Assembly (NCBI RefSeq): GCF_000282095.2
Contig: NZ_AKKC02000001.1
Coordinates: 185,294-249,293 of the forward strand
DNA: 64,000 bases
DNA from: Rhizobium sp. CF080
GTDB taxonomy: Bacteria; Pseudomonadota; Alphaproteobacteria; Rhizobiales; Rhizobiaceae
Direction of reading: 5' to 3'
A program made the translations under genes and the position numbers. The notes under the pieces are model-generated. The model was not told where the DNA came from and ran no database searches. It saw only the letters and a list, made by a program, of their open reading frames with translations. This document shows positions 45,814-54,993 of this stretch, one piece after another. Every line of letters begins with the position of its first letter. Within the stretch, counting starts at the first letter, position 1.

Positions 45814-47217
45814 ATGAATCGCATCGTCCCCCTCATTCTCGCCGTCGCCCTCTTCATGGAGCAGATGGACTCCACCGTCATTGCGACCGCGCTTCCGGCG
45901 ATCGCCGCGGACTTGAATGTCGGCCCGATCACGCTGAAACTGGCGCTGACCTCCTATATGGTGGCGCTCGCCATGTTCATCCCGATCAGCGGATGGATGG
46001 CGGACCGCTTCGGCGCCAAAAAGATTTTTCGTGTCGCGATCATGGTTTTTGTCGTCGGCTCGATCTGCTGCGCGTTCTCGTCTGATCTCTTCCAGTTCGT
46101 GCTGTCGCGCTTCCTGCAGGGCATGGGCGGAGCGATGATGACGCCGGTCGCACGCCTGGTTCTGTTGCGCACCACGAAGCGTAGCGAACTCGTCTCGGCC
46201 ATGGCACTGCTCACCATTCCGGCGCTGGTCGGCCCACTCACCGGCCCACCAATCGGCGGTTTCATCACCACCTATTTCACCTGGCACTGGATCTTCCTGA
46301 TCAACGTGCCGGTCGGCCTGCTCGGCATCTATCTCTCGACCGTCTTCCTGCCCGAAATCGAAGCCACCAATCCGCCTTCGATCGACTGGTGGGGTTTCTT
46401 CCTCACCTCGGTGACCGCTGCCGGCACGGTCTTCGGGCTTTCCGTCATCGGCCTTCCGGCACTGCCGCCGGCCATCGGCATCACGGCGACTGCACTCGGA
46501 CTCGCTGCCGGCGTCGCCTATGTCGTCCACGCACGAAGCCATCCCGCGCCGATCCTCAACCTGCGGCTCTTCAAGGACGATGCGTTCCGGGCGGCGAGCA
46601 GCAGCGGCACGCTGTTCCGCATCTCGACCGGCGCCATTCCATTCCTGATGCCGCTGATGCTGCAGCTCGGCTTCGGGCTCAACCCGTTCCAATCCGGCCT
46701 CATCACGTTCGCGGGCGCGCTCGGTGCGCTGATGGTGAAGTTCGCCGCCCGCCGGGTCTTTGCGATGACCGGCTTCAAGGTGACGCTGATCGTATCCGGC
46801 GTGCTCGGCGCGGCGACCACGGCGGCCAACGGCTTCTTCACACCGGAGACCTCACACGCTTTGATCATCGCCTTCCTGCTGATGTCGGGCTTCTGCCGTT
46901 CCTTCTTCTTCACCGGCTCGAACGCGCTCAGCTATGCCGAGATCAGCGACGAACAGGCGAGCCAGGCGACCTCGATCTCCTCCGTCCTGCAGCAGATCAG
47001 CATGGCGCTCGGGGTCGCTTTCGCAGCCTTCATCCTCGAAGCGTCGGCAGCGGTCACCGGCACGCATCTGCAGCTCTCGGATTTTCACCTGGCGTTCTTC
47101 CTGGTGGCGGCCCTTTCGCTGCTGGCCGTCATACCCCTGCTGAAGCTGGACCCGATGACGGGCGCCGCCGTTTCCGGCCACCGTGCCGACAGGATCCAGC
47201 CGGAAGCCGGCGAATAA
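45814..47217 (+). CDS. MFS multidrug efflux transporter, DHA2 (EmrB/QacA) type
   Basis: From the ATG at 45814 the protein has 467 residues with about 14 hydrophobic segments. Signatures are LFMEQMDSTVIATALPAIAA (DHA2 start), the motif GWMADRFGAKKIFR, RFLQGMGGAMMTPVARLVLL and PPIGGFITTYFTWHWIF. It should use the proton gradient to export drugs or other amphipathic compounds. It stands alone, without a membrane-fusion partner. Its stop is immediately adjacent to the rlmE stop. Confidence 0.9.
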   Translation: MNRIVPLILAVALFMEQMDSTVIATALPAIAADLNVGPITLKLALTSYMVALAMFIPISGWMADRFGAKKIFRVAIMVFVVGSICCAFSSDLFQFVLSRFLQGMGGAMMTPVARLVLLRTTKRSELVSAMALLTIPALVGPLTGPPIGGFITTYFTWHWIFLINVPVGLLGIYLSTVFLPEIEATNPPSIDWWGFFLTSVTAAGTVFGLSVIGLPALPPAIGITATALGLAAGVAYVVHARSHPAPILNLRLFKDDAFRAASSSGTLFRISTGAIPFLMPLMLQLGFGLNPFQSGLITFAGALGALMVKFAARRVFAMTGFKVTLIVSGVLGAATTAANGFFTPETSHALIIAFLLMSGFCRSFFFTGSNALSYAEISDEQASQATSISSVLQQISMALGVAFAAFILEASAAVTGTHLQLSDFHLAFFLVAALSLLAVIPLLKLDPMTGAAVSGHRADRIQPEAGE

Positions 47218-48006
47218 TCAGGCCCGGTCTTCCGATTCGACGCCGTCGGCTTCGGCTGCGGCGTATTCCACTTCCGCTTCCTCCGTCTCGGATTCCGGAG
47301 CGATTTCGCCGGCCCTGCGGCCCTTGAAGTGTTTGGCGAGCAGGAACATCTCGACCGATTCCTGGCGCGAGGCACCCGGCTTCACGTGGATGACCTGCTT
47401 GAAATTCTGCTTCAGCATATTGAGCAGGTCGCGTTCCGTGCCGCCCTGGAAGGTCTTTGCCAGGAAATGGCCGCCCTCGCCCAGCACTTCGACGGCGAAA
47501 TACGCCGCCACTTCGCACAGATGCATGGTGCGCAGATGGTCGGTCTTCTGATGGCCGGTCGTCGGCGCCGCCATGTCGGAAATTACCAGATCCGGCGTGC
47601 CGCCGATCGCTTCCAGCAGCAGGCGTGGCGCTTCCGCGTCGAGGAAGTCGAGCTGCAGGACCTTGACACCGGCAAGCGGCGCCATTTCCAGGAAATCGAT
47701 CGCCGCGACGCGGATATCATCGTCGGTCGAATCGGTGACCTTCGCGGCGATCTGCGACCAGCTTCCCGGCGCCGCCCCGAGATCGATGATGCGGCGGGCG
47801 CCTTTGAGGATCTGGTGCTTCTCGTCGATCTCCAGGAGTTTGAAAGCCGCGCGGGCGCGATATCCTTCGAGCTTGGCGCGCTGGACATAGGGGTCGTTGA
47901 TATGGCGCTCGAGCCAGCGCCGTGACGACGCCTTGAGCTTGCCTTTCTTCACCCTCTGGCCGAGCTTGCGGCCGGTGCGATTGCCGCCAACTGGTGGTTT
48001 CGTCAT
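47218..48006 (-). CDS. rlmE: 23S rRNA (uridine-2'-O)-methyltransferase RlmE (FtsJ)
   Basis: The 262-residue protein has the RrmJ core: [36 protein letters not shown], the SAM site [16 protein letters not shown], the acidic [29 protein letters not shown] and the catalytic Lys in [10 protein letters not shown]. It methylates U2552 in the ribosomal A loop. It is longer than the E. coli enzyme through a basic N-terminus ([13 protein letters not shown]) and an acidic C-terminal tail of about 35 residues. It overlaps ppx by 4 bases (ATGA). Confidence 0.95.
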   Translation of the reverse strand: MTKPPVGGNRTGRKLGQRVKKGKLKASSRRWLERHINDPYVQRAKLEGYRARAAFKLLEIDEKHQILKGARRIIDLGAAPGSWSQIAAKVTDSTDDDIRVAAIDFLEMAPLAGVKVLQLDFLDAEAPRLLLEAIGGTPDLVISDMAAPTTGHQKTDHLRTMHLCEVAAYFAVEVLGEGGHFLAKTFQGGTERDLLNMLKQNFKQVIHVKPGASRQESVEMFLLAKHFKGRRAGEIAPESETEEAEVEYAAAEADGVESEDRA

Positions 48007-49604
48007 CGCCTTGCTCCCGCTTCATCCTGCCCGCCGGCACCTTGATTGCCTCCCTGCCGGCGCGGCCGCACGCGGCGCCACACGCCGTCATCGGCCATCA
48101 TGTCCGTCAACAGGCCCTCACGCAGGCCCCGGTCGGCAACCCGCATGCGCTGGCTCGGCCAGCGGCGACGGATCGCTTCCAGAATGGCGCAACCGGCCAG
48201 CACCAGGTCGGCCCGGTCCGGACCGATGCAGGGGTTGGCGGCGCGGCCGGCGAAATCCCAGGAGAGCAGCTTAGCCTGCATGGCCGAGACTTCCGCATCC
48301 GACAGCCATAGCCCGTCGACCTTGCGGCGGTCGTAGCGCGGCAGGTCGAGATGCACGCCGGCAAGCGTAGTCACCGTGCCCGATGTGCCGATCAAGTGGA
48401 AATCCTCGGCGCCCTGACGGCGGAAGGCGGCCAGCGGCGGGCAATCGAACCCGGCCAGCATGCCTTCGACTTCGGTCACCATGGCACCGAAAACCTCCGG
48501 CGTCACATCGCGCCCGCCATGCCGTTCCGACAGGGTGACGACGCCGACCGGAAGCGAGGTCCAATGGGTGATGTGGTTGGCAAGCCGGCTCGAACGGCTG
48601 TCATCGATGCGGATGACGGCGATTTCCGACGAGCCGCCGCCGATATCGAAGAGAACGACGGAGCGCGCCTCCCGGCCGACCAGCGACGAGCAGCCGGACA
48701 CCGCAAGCCGTGCCTCGGTCTCGCGATCGATGATTTCGAGCTCCAGCCCGGTTTCCGAGATCACCCGCGCCAGAAATTCCTCACCGTTTTCGGCGGCCCG
48801 GCAGGCCTCGGTGGCGATCAGCCGCATGCGGCGAATCGGCCGGTTGGCAAGCTTGGCGGCGCAGATGCGCAACGCTTCGACGGCGCGGTCCATGGCATCC
48901 TGCGACAGCCGGCGGCTGGTGCCCAGTCCCTCGCCGAGACGGACGATCCGCGAAAACGCATCGACGACCCGGAACTGGCCCGGCCTTGTCGGCTGGGCGA
49001 TCAGCAGGCGGCAATTGTTGGTACCGAGATCGAGCGCCGCGTAGAGATCGTTGACGTAGGAGAATTTTTCGCCGCGGGAATCCGTGCCCTGGTTTTCGGT
49101 TCCACCCTTGCCGCGGGCATCCTTGGAAGGCTGCCCCGAACCGGCAGCGGCTGGGGGTGTCTTTGCCACCCCCGGCGCCGCCTTGGCGGGCGTCAGCGGC
49201 CGGCCCTGAAGGCCGCGGCCGCCCCTGTTCTTCTTGCGCCGATTGCGCGACGACGACGGCGACTTCGCCGACTGGGGCTGCAGTCCGCCCTCGGCGCGGG
49301 CCGGAACCTGCTGTGCTGCGGGTGCGACGTTCGAGCCCTGGCCCGGCTGCTGGGCGCCGGCGGATTTCGCGCGGCGCCGTTTGCGCTTGCGCGCCGGCGG
49401 GTTGGGTTCCTGGTTATTGGGACGTCCGGCAGGCGCGGTCGAATCGACCGCATCCGAATGGCTGACAGGCGCCGCGTCACGACGTTTGCCGTTCCGCTTC
49501 GCCTTCCGACGCCTCGAGGATTTCCCCTCTCCGCGCGGTACCGCCGACGCCCCGCCTTCCGGCGGCTTTGCGCCGCTATCGGGGTCCATCACTTTTATGT
49601 CCAT
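48003..49604 (-). CDS. Ppx/GppA phosphatase family protein with long basic N-terminus
   Basis: I start at the ATG at 49604, giving 533 residues; the open frame continues upstream without a better start, and a second ATG at 49589 is possible. Residues 1-190 are low-complexity Lys/Arg/Ser/Pro/Gly-rich and probably disordered. The rest is a Ppx/GppA ASKHA domain: [18 protein letters not shown], the phosphate loops [16 protein letters not shown] and [20 protein letters not shown]. It should hydrolyse polyphosphate or pppGpp. It is translationally coupled to rlmE, as in many rhizobia. Confidence 0.88.
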   Translation of the reverse strand: MDIKVMDPDSGAKPPEGGASAVPRGEGKSSRRRKAKRNGKRRDAAPVSHSDAVDSTAPAGRPNNQEPNPPARKRKRRRAKSAGAQQPGQGSNVAPAAQQVPARAEGGLQPQSAKSPSSSRNRRKKNRGGRGLQGRPLTPAKAAPGVAKTPPAAAGSGQPSKDARGKGGTENQGTDSRGEKFSYVNDLYAALDLGTNNCRLLIAQPTRPGQFRVVDAFSRIVRLGEGLGTSRRLSQDAMDRAVEALRICAAKLANRPIRRMRLIATEACRAAENGEEFLARVISETGLELEIIDRETEARLAVSGCSSLVGREARSVVLFDIGGGSSEIAVIRIDDSRSSRLANHITHWTSLPVGVVTLSERHGGRDVTPEVFGAMVTEVEGMLAGFDCPPLAAFRRQGAEDFHLIGTSGTVTTLAGVHLDLPRYDRRKVDGLWLSDAEVSAMQAKLLSWDFAGRAANPCIGPDRADLVLAGCAILEAIRRRWPSQRMRVADRGLREGLLTDMMADDGVWRRVRPRRQGGNQGAGGQDEAGARR

Positions 49605-49866
49605 CTCGCCGCGCAAGGCCTCTTGAAGGTATGCCGCTGGCGTCTGATTGTTTCGTTGGTGCGAAGATAACAGGCAGTGGCGTTTTCGCCAACGGCTTTT
49701 TGCCGGGCGCGTCATGGACCTGTCATCAGCGGAGTTTCGGCTTTTTCGGCCCGGTAACAGGAAAGCTTCAGCAGCGTCGATTTTTTTCGAAATCGGTATT
49801 TGCAATCCGCCCGCTTTTGTTTATAAGCGCCGCACACCGGCCAGGCCATTCACCGGCGGCCCCTGC

Positions 49867-49940
49867 TGGGGAATAGTTCAACGGTAGAACGACGGACTCT
49901 GACTCCGTTAATCTTGGTTCGAATCCAGGTTCCCCAGCCA
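49867..49940 (+). tRNA. tRNA-Gln (anticodon CUG)
   Basis: The 74-base cloverleaf folds fully: acceptor TGGGGAA with TTCCCCA, D-stem GTTC/GAAC, anticodon stem ACGGA/TCCGT with loop CTCTGAC (anticodon CTG, reading CAG), T-stem CTTGG/CCAGG with TTCGAAT loop, and an encoded G-CCA end. It is the only RNA gene found in the window. A hairpin at 49974-50001 may end its transcript. Confidence 0.96.
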
Positions 49941-49973
49941 AACTTTTCTGTAGATTTTCCAACTACTTAACTG

Positions 49974-50001
49974 AAAAAGCGTTCCCAACTGGTACGCTTT
50001 T
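49974..50001. terminator. possible terminator after tRNA-Gln
   Basis: AAAAAGCG (49974-49981) and CGCTTTT (49995-50001) form a 7-pair stem around a 13-base loop, with A residues before and T residues within the 3' arm. It is weaker than the other terminators in the window. Confidence 0.5.
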
Positions 50002-50104
50002 CATGTTGCGCCTTGTTGCGCGCCAATCCCCTTGATTTCCGGGCATTTCCCGGCACACTCGGCGTGTCCGTGCGACATGGACGCAACATGCGAGATTCGA
50101 AGAC

Positions 50105-50602
50105 ATGGCGGAGACTGAAAAGGAGCACGAAGCGAGGATTAAGTTCGCGGAACGCATCCATGATCGAGATATTAAAGGCCAGGAGGTCCACAGCAAACAG
50201 ATCGAGGCCTTCTCGATCGCCGCCATGCGTGCACCTGCTCTCGTCGCCGCGGGAGGAGTAGCTGCTAGTCTTGGCTTCTACAGCGCAAACTATGACCGCC
50301 TCAGCGGGAAGCCAGAAGCTCTACATAGTTTCAACGGATCTTTGACCTGGATTTTCTGCGGCCTTCTTCTCACAATCGTAGCGCCCGGCCTCGCATACTT
50401 CAGTCAACTCGCATATTTGGACTCCCTCGGAGAGCGCGATCACATATACGAGGCACCGTTTTCAGTAGAAGGAAGACGGAGCCGGATTGGCCGATGGATA
50501 GGCAACACCTTCCGATGGCTCTGCGTGCTGGTTGTCCTGGCGTCGATTGTTACTGTGTCGATCGGGGGTATCAAGTTCCTCACCCTGGTCAGCACACTCT
50601 GA
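50105..50602 (+). CDS. small membrane protein of unknown function
   Basis: The 165-residue protein has a charged N-terminal helix (residues 1-40, Glu/Lys/His-rich), then three hydrophobic segments at about 43-60 (APALVAAGGVAASLGFY), 82-108 (LTWIFCGLLLTIVAPGLAYF) and 137-160 (WLCVLVVLASIVTVSIGGI). I recognise no family. GC content and codon use are visibly lower than in flanking core genes (for example many ATT, AAA, CAT and CTA-type codons), and it lies 164 bases after tRNA-Gln, which suggests acquisition. It is probably cotranscribed with the next gene. Confidence 0.65.
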   Translation: MAETEKEHEARIKFAERIHDRDIKGQEVHSKQIEAFSIAAMRAPALVAAGGVAASLGFYSANYDRLSGKPEALHSFNGSLTWIFCGLLLTIVAPGLAYFSQLAYLDSLGERDHIYEAPFSVEGRRSRIGRWIGNTFRWLCVLVVLASIVTVSIGGIKFLTLVSTL

Positions 50603-50619
50603 ACGTAAGGTGCTTCGCC

Positions 50620-51021
50620 ATGACAGATTTTCCGGATAAGCAACAACATTGGAAAGCTCCCGCCCTAAGAGACCCACCTTCTGCGCCTGTTAGGGAAGTC
50701 GCGAAAGCCCTGATTGGTCTCTTGCCTGGATCAAGCATGTACCAGCTTCTGTTCGAGCAGGCATGGGAAGATCCCAAACAAGCGGCACTTAGAAATTTCG
50801 CGCTGTCATTGGCGGAAAAGATCGAAAAGCTAGATCGCAACCAGGAAATTGATCTGGTCCTCGCGCTTGCCAAGCCCGAAACCCAGCCCCTTCTCATCCA
50901 GGCTTCGATGCAGCGCCTGCAGGTCGTCGAGACAGAACGAGGGGCCGCCCCCGAACTCCGGTCCCATCTCATGGATAACCCAAGGCGCGACACCTTCGAT
51001 GATCTGGTGAGTGGAGATTAA
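50620..51021 (+). CDS. cytosolic protein of unknown function, partner of the preceding membrane protein
   Basis: From the ATG at 50620 (AAGGTG 9 bases upstream) the protein has 133 residues with no signal or membrane segment. Residues 25-65 and 68-105 look helical (VREVAKALIGLLPGSSMYQL, LRNFALSLAEKIEKLDRNQE), and the C-terminus is acidic. No family is recognised. It is 17 bases after the membrane-protein gene with the same atypical composition, so the two probably form an acquired cassette. Confidence 0.62.
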   Translation: MTDFPDKQQHWKAPALRDPPSAPVREVAKALIGLLPGSSMYQLLFEQAWEDPKQAALRNFALSLAEKIEKLDRNQEIDLVLALAKPETQPLLIQASMQRLQVVETERGAAPELRSHLMDNPRRDTFDDLVSGD

Positions 51022-51194
51022 AGGTTGACCGGTTTTCCGTCGATGAAGCCGGCGATTTGAAATTCCGAGGCTTCCTGTACGCCGCCATTGTGGCGACGGT
51101 CTAGCAGCCCCTGCAGCCGGTCGATGAAATCGCCGGCTGAATGAGAGGCCGCGGTGAGCATGCCGAGAAAGGAATTCAGAGCTTCGAAAGCCAT
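51018..51194 (-). CDS. small hypothetical protein
   Basis: The 58-residue frame from the ATG at 51194 has GGGGAAAG 5-8 bases upstream and overlaps the stop of the convergent gene by 3 bases. It reads MAFEALNSFLGMLTAASHSA, then GDFIDRLQGLLDRRHNGG and a short tail. A TTG 24 bases further upstream would lengthen it to 66 residues. No family is recognised; it may be a remnant left at an insertion edge. Confidence 0.35.
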   Translation of the reverse strand: MAFEALNSFLGMLTAASHSAGDFIDRLQGLLDRRHNGGVQEASEFQIAGFIDGKPVNL

Positions 51195-51289
51195 CTTTCC
51201 CCGCGCCGTGACCGCCAACGGCCAGCGGGAGGAACGATAGACTTTCTCGCCGACACTTCGGAGTGTGCCGTCATCGTCACAACGAGACG

Positions 51290-51330
51290 TTGACAGATAT
51301 CAATTGCCGGGCAGCTTTACAGGCTATCCT
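51290..51330 (+). promoter_or_regulatory. FNR/FixK-type promoter of the P-type ATPase gene
   Basis: TTGAC-AGAT-ATCAA (51290-51303) is a perfect FNR/FixK anaerobox (TTGAY-N4-RTCAA). TATCCT at 51325-51330 is a good -10 hexamer. A start of transcription near 51337 puts the box centre at about -41, the class II activator position. This predicts activation under low oxygen by an FNR/FixK-family regulator. Confidence 0.75.
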
Positions 51331-51390
51331 CTAGGATCGAACCCCGCCCGGTTTCCCGATGATGGCGGCTCAGTTTGATCTGGAGCACCG

Positions 51391-54066
51391 ATGCCTGCCA
51401 ATTCAGTCTCCGTCCATCGTAAACCTGAGCAGCGCGACACAGCCCACGAGGGGCTGAGCGGCATCGAAGCAGCCGCGCGGCTGGCGCAGTTCGGGGAGAA
51501 CCGCCTTCCCGAGCCCAAAGCGCCCTCCCTGTTGCTGATCTTCCTCGGGCAATTCCGCAGTCCGCTGATCTATATCCTGCTGATTGCGGCTGCAGTCTCC
51601 GTTCTGGTCAGCGAGGCCGAGGATGCGGTTTTCATCGGCATCGTGCTGGTGCTGAACGGCATCATCGGCGGCATCCAGGAATATTCGGCCGGCCGTGCGG
51701 CGGCCGCTTTGCGCAATCTCGAACAGCCGTTTGCAACCGTCGTCCGTGACCGGATCGCGCAGGAGATCGAGGCGCGCCTTCTGGTTCCGGGCGATCTCGT
51801 GCGGATCGAGGCGGGCGGGCGCATCCCGGCCGATATCGAACTTTTCGAGGCCAACGACCTGCTCTGCGACGAGTCGCTTTTGACCGGCGAATCTGCGCCG
51901 GCGCGCAAGACTGTGACTACCGTCGGGGCGCCGCCCGAAAACCGGAAATCCGGCCTTGCGTTTGCGGGCAGTCTCGTCACGCGCGGCCGCGGCACCGGCG
52001 TGGTGGTTGCAACCGGTCTTTCAACCGAAATCGGCAGGATCGCCGCCGAGATCGGCAGAGCTTCGATCAGCCAGCCGCCGCTGATGATCCGGTTGAAGCA
52101 TTTTTCGAACATGATCGCCTGGAGCGTCGGGATCGCCTCCGTCATCCTCATCGCCGTCGGCCTGGTTCGCGGGCTTGCCTGGAGCGAGCTGTTCATGATG
52201 GCGGTCGGGCTTGCCGTCAGCGCTATTCCGGAAGGCCTGCCGATCGCGATCTCGATCGCGCTGGCGATCAGCATGCGCCGCATGGCCAGGCGCAATGTCA
52301 TCGTCCGCCGCATGCCGGCGGTCGAGTCGCTTGGCTCCTGCACCATGATCGCCACCGACAAGACGGGGACGTTGACCCTCAATGAGCTGACGGTCACCGA
52401 TATCCGCCTGCCTGACGGCAGCGAACTGGTACTCGATGCCGGCATGGATCTCGACACCTGCGAGATCCGGGGTTCGAACCTCAGCCCCGCGGAAGCGCGC
52501 GATCGTGCGGAGAAACTGCTGAAGGCGGCCGTCCTGCCCAACGAGGGCTCGCTCACCCGGCATGCGGAGGGATGGAAAGGTGTCGGCGATACGGTCGACA
52601 TCGCGCTGCTGGCCGCTGCCCGCAAGGGCGGCCTCGAGCAGGAAGCAATGAAGGACGACTATCCGCTGATCGCCCGCATTGCCTATGAGCCGGACCTCAA
52701 ATATGCCGCCTCGTTCCACCGCCGGGGCGAGCGGGTGCGAATCTTCGTCAAGGGATCGGCGGAAACCCTGATCGGCATGGCGGACCGGATGGACGCCGGC
52801 AACGGCATCGTTCCGATCAACCGCGAGACGCTCGTTCGGCAAAAAGAGGAGATGGCGGAGCGTGGCCTAAGGGTGCTCGCGTTTGCAGAAGGGGAAATCC
52901 GCGGCGGTTCGGACGAGACCTTCGGCTACCATCATCTGGTCGATCTGGTCTTTCTCGGCCTTGCCGGCATGCAGGATCCGATCCGACCGGAAGTTCCGCA
53001 GGCGATCGGCGATTGCTACACCGCGGGTGTCGCGGTCGTGATGGTGACCGGCGACGACCCGAAGACCGCTGCCGCCATCGCCGCACAGGCCGGGCTGCAG
53101 TTCCAGCCCGATCAGGTCGTGACCGGAGACGAGGTCAGCGAAGCGGAGAAGACCGGGCCGGACAGGCTTGACGAACTGACCGGACGGACCAGGATCTACG
53201 CCCGGGTGGCGCCGGCGCAGAAGCTCGCGATCGTGCTGTCGCTGGCGCGCAACGGTCATTTCGTGGCCGTCACCGGCGACGGCATCAACGACGCTCCGGC
53301 GCTCAAACACGCCCATGTGGGCGTGGCGATGGGCCGCAAAGGAACGGAAGTCGCCAAGGAGAGCGCCGATATCGTGGTGACCGACGACAATTTCGCGTCG
53401 ATCGTCAGCGGCATCCGCGAGGGCCGCACCGCCTATTCCAATATCCGCAAGGTGATCCTGATGCTCACGGCGACAGGGGCCGCCGAAATGCTGCTGTTCC
53501 TGCTGGCCATCCCGCTCGGATTGCCCATGCCTCTGCTGCCGGTACAGCTTCTCTGGCTCAATCTCGTTACCAACGGCATTCAGGATGTCGCGCTCGCCGG
53601 CGAAAAACCGGAGGGAGACGAGCTGGCGCGGCCGCCGCGCCGTCCGAAGGAGCCGATCTTCGATCGGTTGATGATCCGACGGATCATCCAATCGACGCTC
53701 GTCATCGGCGGCGGCGGCTTTGCGATCTTTTCCTATCTTCTGTATCAGGGCTACGAGATATCGCAGGCGCGCAACATGCTGCTGCTGCTCTTCGTGCTGT
53801 TCGAAAACGTCCAGACCTTCACCAGCCGCTCGGAGCGCCGGTCGATCTTTTCGCTGAACTTCTTCGGCAACCCGCTGCTGATCCTGACCGTCATCGCGGC
53901 GCAGGCCATCCATATCTCGGCCATGTATATCCCCTGGTTTCGCGAAACCCTGGACCTCGCGCCGATCTCGTTTGCCGAATGGGCGTTGATGCTGCTGGCG
54001 GCCTCCTCGATCCTTGTCGTCACCGAGCTGGACAAATGGCTTGTCCGTCGAACGGACTCGGCCTGA
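51391..54066 (+). CDS. cation-translocating P-type ATPase (P2, Ca2+/Mg2+-like)
   Basis: This 891-residue pump has an N-terminal cation-ATPase domain (HEGLSGIEAAARLAQFGENR), actuator motif LLTGESAP, membrane helix 4 signature PEGLPIAISIALAI of the Ca2+-type P2 ATPases, phosphorylation site DKTGTLTLNE, VMVTGDDPKTA and hinge VTGDGINDAPALKHAHVGVA. About ten membrane segments follow the standard plan. Ion specificity is not certain (Ca2+, Na+/K+ or Mg2+). GGAGCACCG precedes the ATG. It is the first gene of the low-oxygen/stress block and has an FNR/FixK promoter. Confidence 0.93.
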   Translation: MPANSVSVHRKPEQRDTAHEGLSGIEAAARLAQFGENRLPEPKAPSLLLIFLGQFRSPLIYILLIAAAVSVLVSEAEDAVFIGIVLVLNGIIGGIQEYSAGRAAAALRNLEQPFATVVRDRIAQEIEARLLVPGDLVRIEAGGRIPADIELFEANDLLCDESLLTGESAPARKTVTTVGAPPENRKSGLAFAGSLVTRGRGTGVVVATGLSTEIGRIAAEIGRASISQPPLMIRLKHFSNMIAWSVGIASVILIAVGLVRGLAWSELFMMAVGLAVSAIPEGLPIAISIALAISMRRMARRNVIVRRMPAVESLGSCTMIATDKTGTLTLNELTVTDIRLPDGSELVLDAGMDLDTCEIRGSNLSPAEARDRAEKLLKAAVLPNEGSLTRHAEGWKGVGDTVDIALLAAARKGGLEQEAMKDDYPLIARIAYEPDLKYAASFHRRGERVRIFVKGSAETLIGMADRMDAGNGIVPINRETLVRQKEEMAERGLRVLAFAEGEIRGGSDETFGYHHLVDLVFLGLAGMQDPIRPEVPQAIGDCYTAGVAVVMVTGDDPKTAAAIAAQAGLQFQPDQVVTGDEVSEAEKTGPDRLDELTGRTRIYARVAPAQKLAIVLSLARNGHFVAVTGDGINDAPALKHAHVGVAMGRKGTEVAKESADIVVTDDNFASIVSGIREGRTAYSNIRKVILMLTATGAAEMLLFLLAIPLGLPMPLLPVQLLWLNLVTNGIQDVALAGEKPEGDELARPPRRPKEPIFDRLMIRRIIQSTLVIGGGGFAIFSYLLYQGYEISQARNMLLLLFVLFENVQTFTSRSERRSIFSLNFFGNPLLILTVIAAQAIHISAMYIPWFRETLDLAPISFAEWALMLLAASSILVVTELDKWLVRRTDSA

Positions 54067-54076
54067 CGGTTCTCGA

Positions 54077-54090
54077 TTGCGCTAGGTCAA
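54077..54090 (+). promoter_or_regulatory. degenerate FNR/FixK box before the CBS-BON gene
   Basis: TTGCG-CTAG-GTCAA keeps an intact right half-site (GTCAA) but differs from TTGAY in two positions on the left. It lies 69 bases before the ATG, a distance compatible with a class II site. The -10 region (GATACG at 54106-54111) is weak. Lower certainty than the other three sites. Confidence 0.4.
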
Positions 54091-54158
54091 GGTCGGCATG
54101 GATGCGATACGAGAAGCTTGGGGTAAGCGACGGATGATCGCAACCAGAGGAGCACAGG

Positions 54159-54821
54159 ATGCTTGCCAAAGATTTGATGACCACCAGGGTGGTTCACGTC
54201 AGCCCCGGAGCCAGCCTCAGACACGCGATCCGGATGCTGATCGACAACGACATCAGCGGCCTGCCTGTGATTGACGATCAGGGAGCGCTGTGTGGGATGA
54301 TCACCGAGGGGGATATTCTGAACCGGTATGAATTCAACCTCGCGCCAAAAGCTGCTCCTGACACCAATGATCCGGCCTTCTTCGAAAACTACGTCAAGAC
54401 GCACGGATTGAAGGTCGAGGACTGCATGAGCCGCAAGGTCATCAGCGTATCGCCCGAAGCCCCCCTCGCCGAGATCGTCGCGCTGATGCGCCTCCACGCC
54501 GTCAAGCGCATTCCCGTGCTCGACAATGGCGCGCTCGCGGGGATTGTCAGCCGTCGCGATCTCCTCAAGATCGAGATCGCCACGCCGGACGTGATCGCCC
54601 GTGGTGACGACGCGCTGCAGCTTGCCGTCGCGACCCGGCTGCTCACGGAACTCGGGCTGGGGAAGGACAGGATCGAGGTCAAGGTGCGGGACTCGGTGGT
54701 GGAAATCATTGGCAAGATCGCGTCCGACGCGGAGCGAGAGGCCATACGCATCCTGACGGCCAGCATTGCCGGTGTCGGTGGCGTCGTCACGCAAAAGCCC
54801 CCACACCGGCCCGGTCAATAG
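54159..54821 (+). CDS. CBS-domain protein with C-terminal BON domain
   Basis: The 220-residue soluble protein has two CBS domains, residues ~1-58 (LAKDLMTTRVVHVSPGASLR, GLPVIDDQGALCGMITEGDI) and ~88-145 (VEDCMSRKVISVSPEAPLAE, RIPVLDNGALAGIVSRRDLL). A BON domain (~150-213; IEVKVRDSVVEIIGKIASDA) follows. CBS pairs bind adenine nucleotides; BON domains bind membranes or phospholipid. Such proteins are common in rhizobial low-oxygen regulons next to P-type ATPases and Usp proteins; the precise role is unknown. Confidence 0.9.
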   Translation: MLAKDLMTTRVVHVSPGASLRHAIRMLIDNDISGLPVIDDQGALCGMITEGDILNRYEFNLAPKAAPDTNDPAFFENYVKTHGLKVEDCMSRKVISVSPEAPLAEIVALMRLHAVKRIPVLDNGALAGIVSRRDLLKIEIATPDVIARGDDALQLAVATRLLTELGLGKDRIEVKVRDSVVEIIGKIASDAEREAIRILTASIAGVGGVVTQKPPHRPGQ

Positions 54822-54993
54822 CAGGTAATCAGACTCATCCGATCCGCCCTCCGGGTCCACTCCCTTGGGGCGGATTTTTGTGTCGGGCTGCGGCGGCGGA
54901 CCGATCCGATCTTCCTTATTTGCCGAAGATGCGGGCACGAAAAACCCTGCCCCCACCGGCCGATGGGAGACAGGGCAAAACCGTGTCCTGATC

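Noticed and set aside
49941..51300. Prophage or integrative element at tRNA-Gln
   Set aside because: No integrase, no phage genes and no second copy of the tRNA 3' end were found by eye; only a small cassette of foreign-looking genes is supported.
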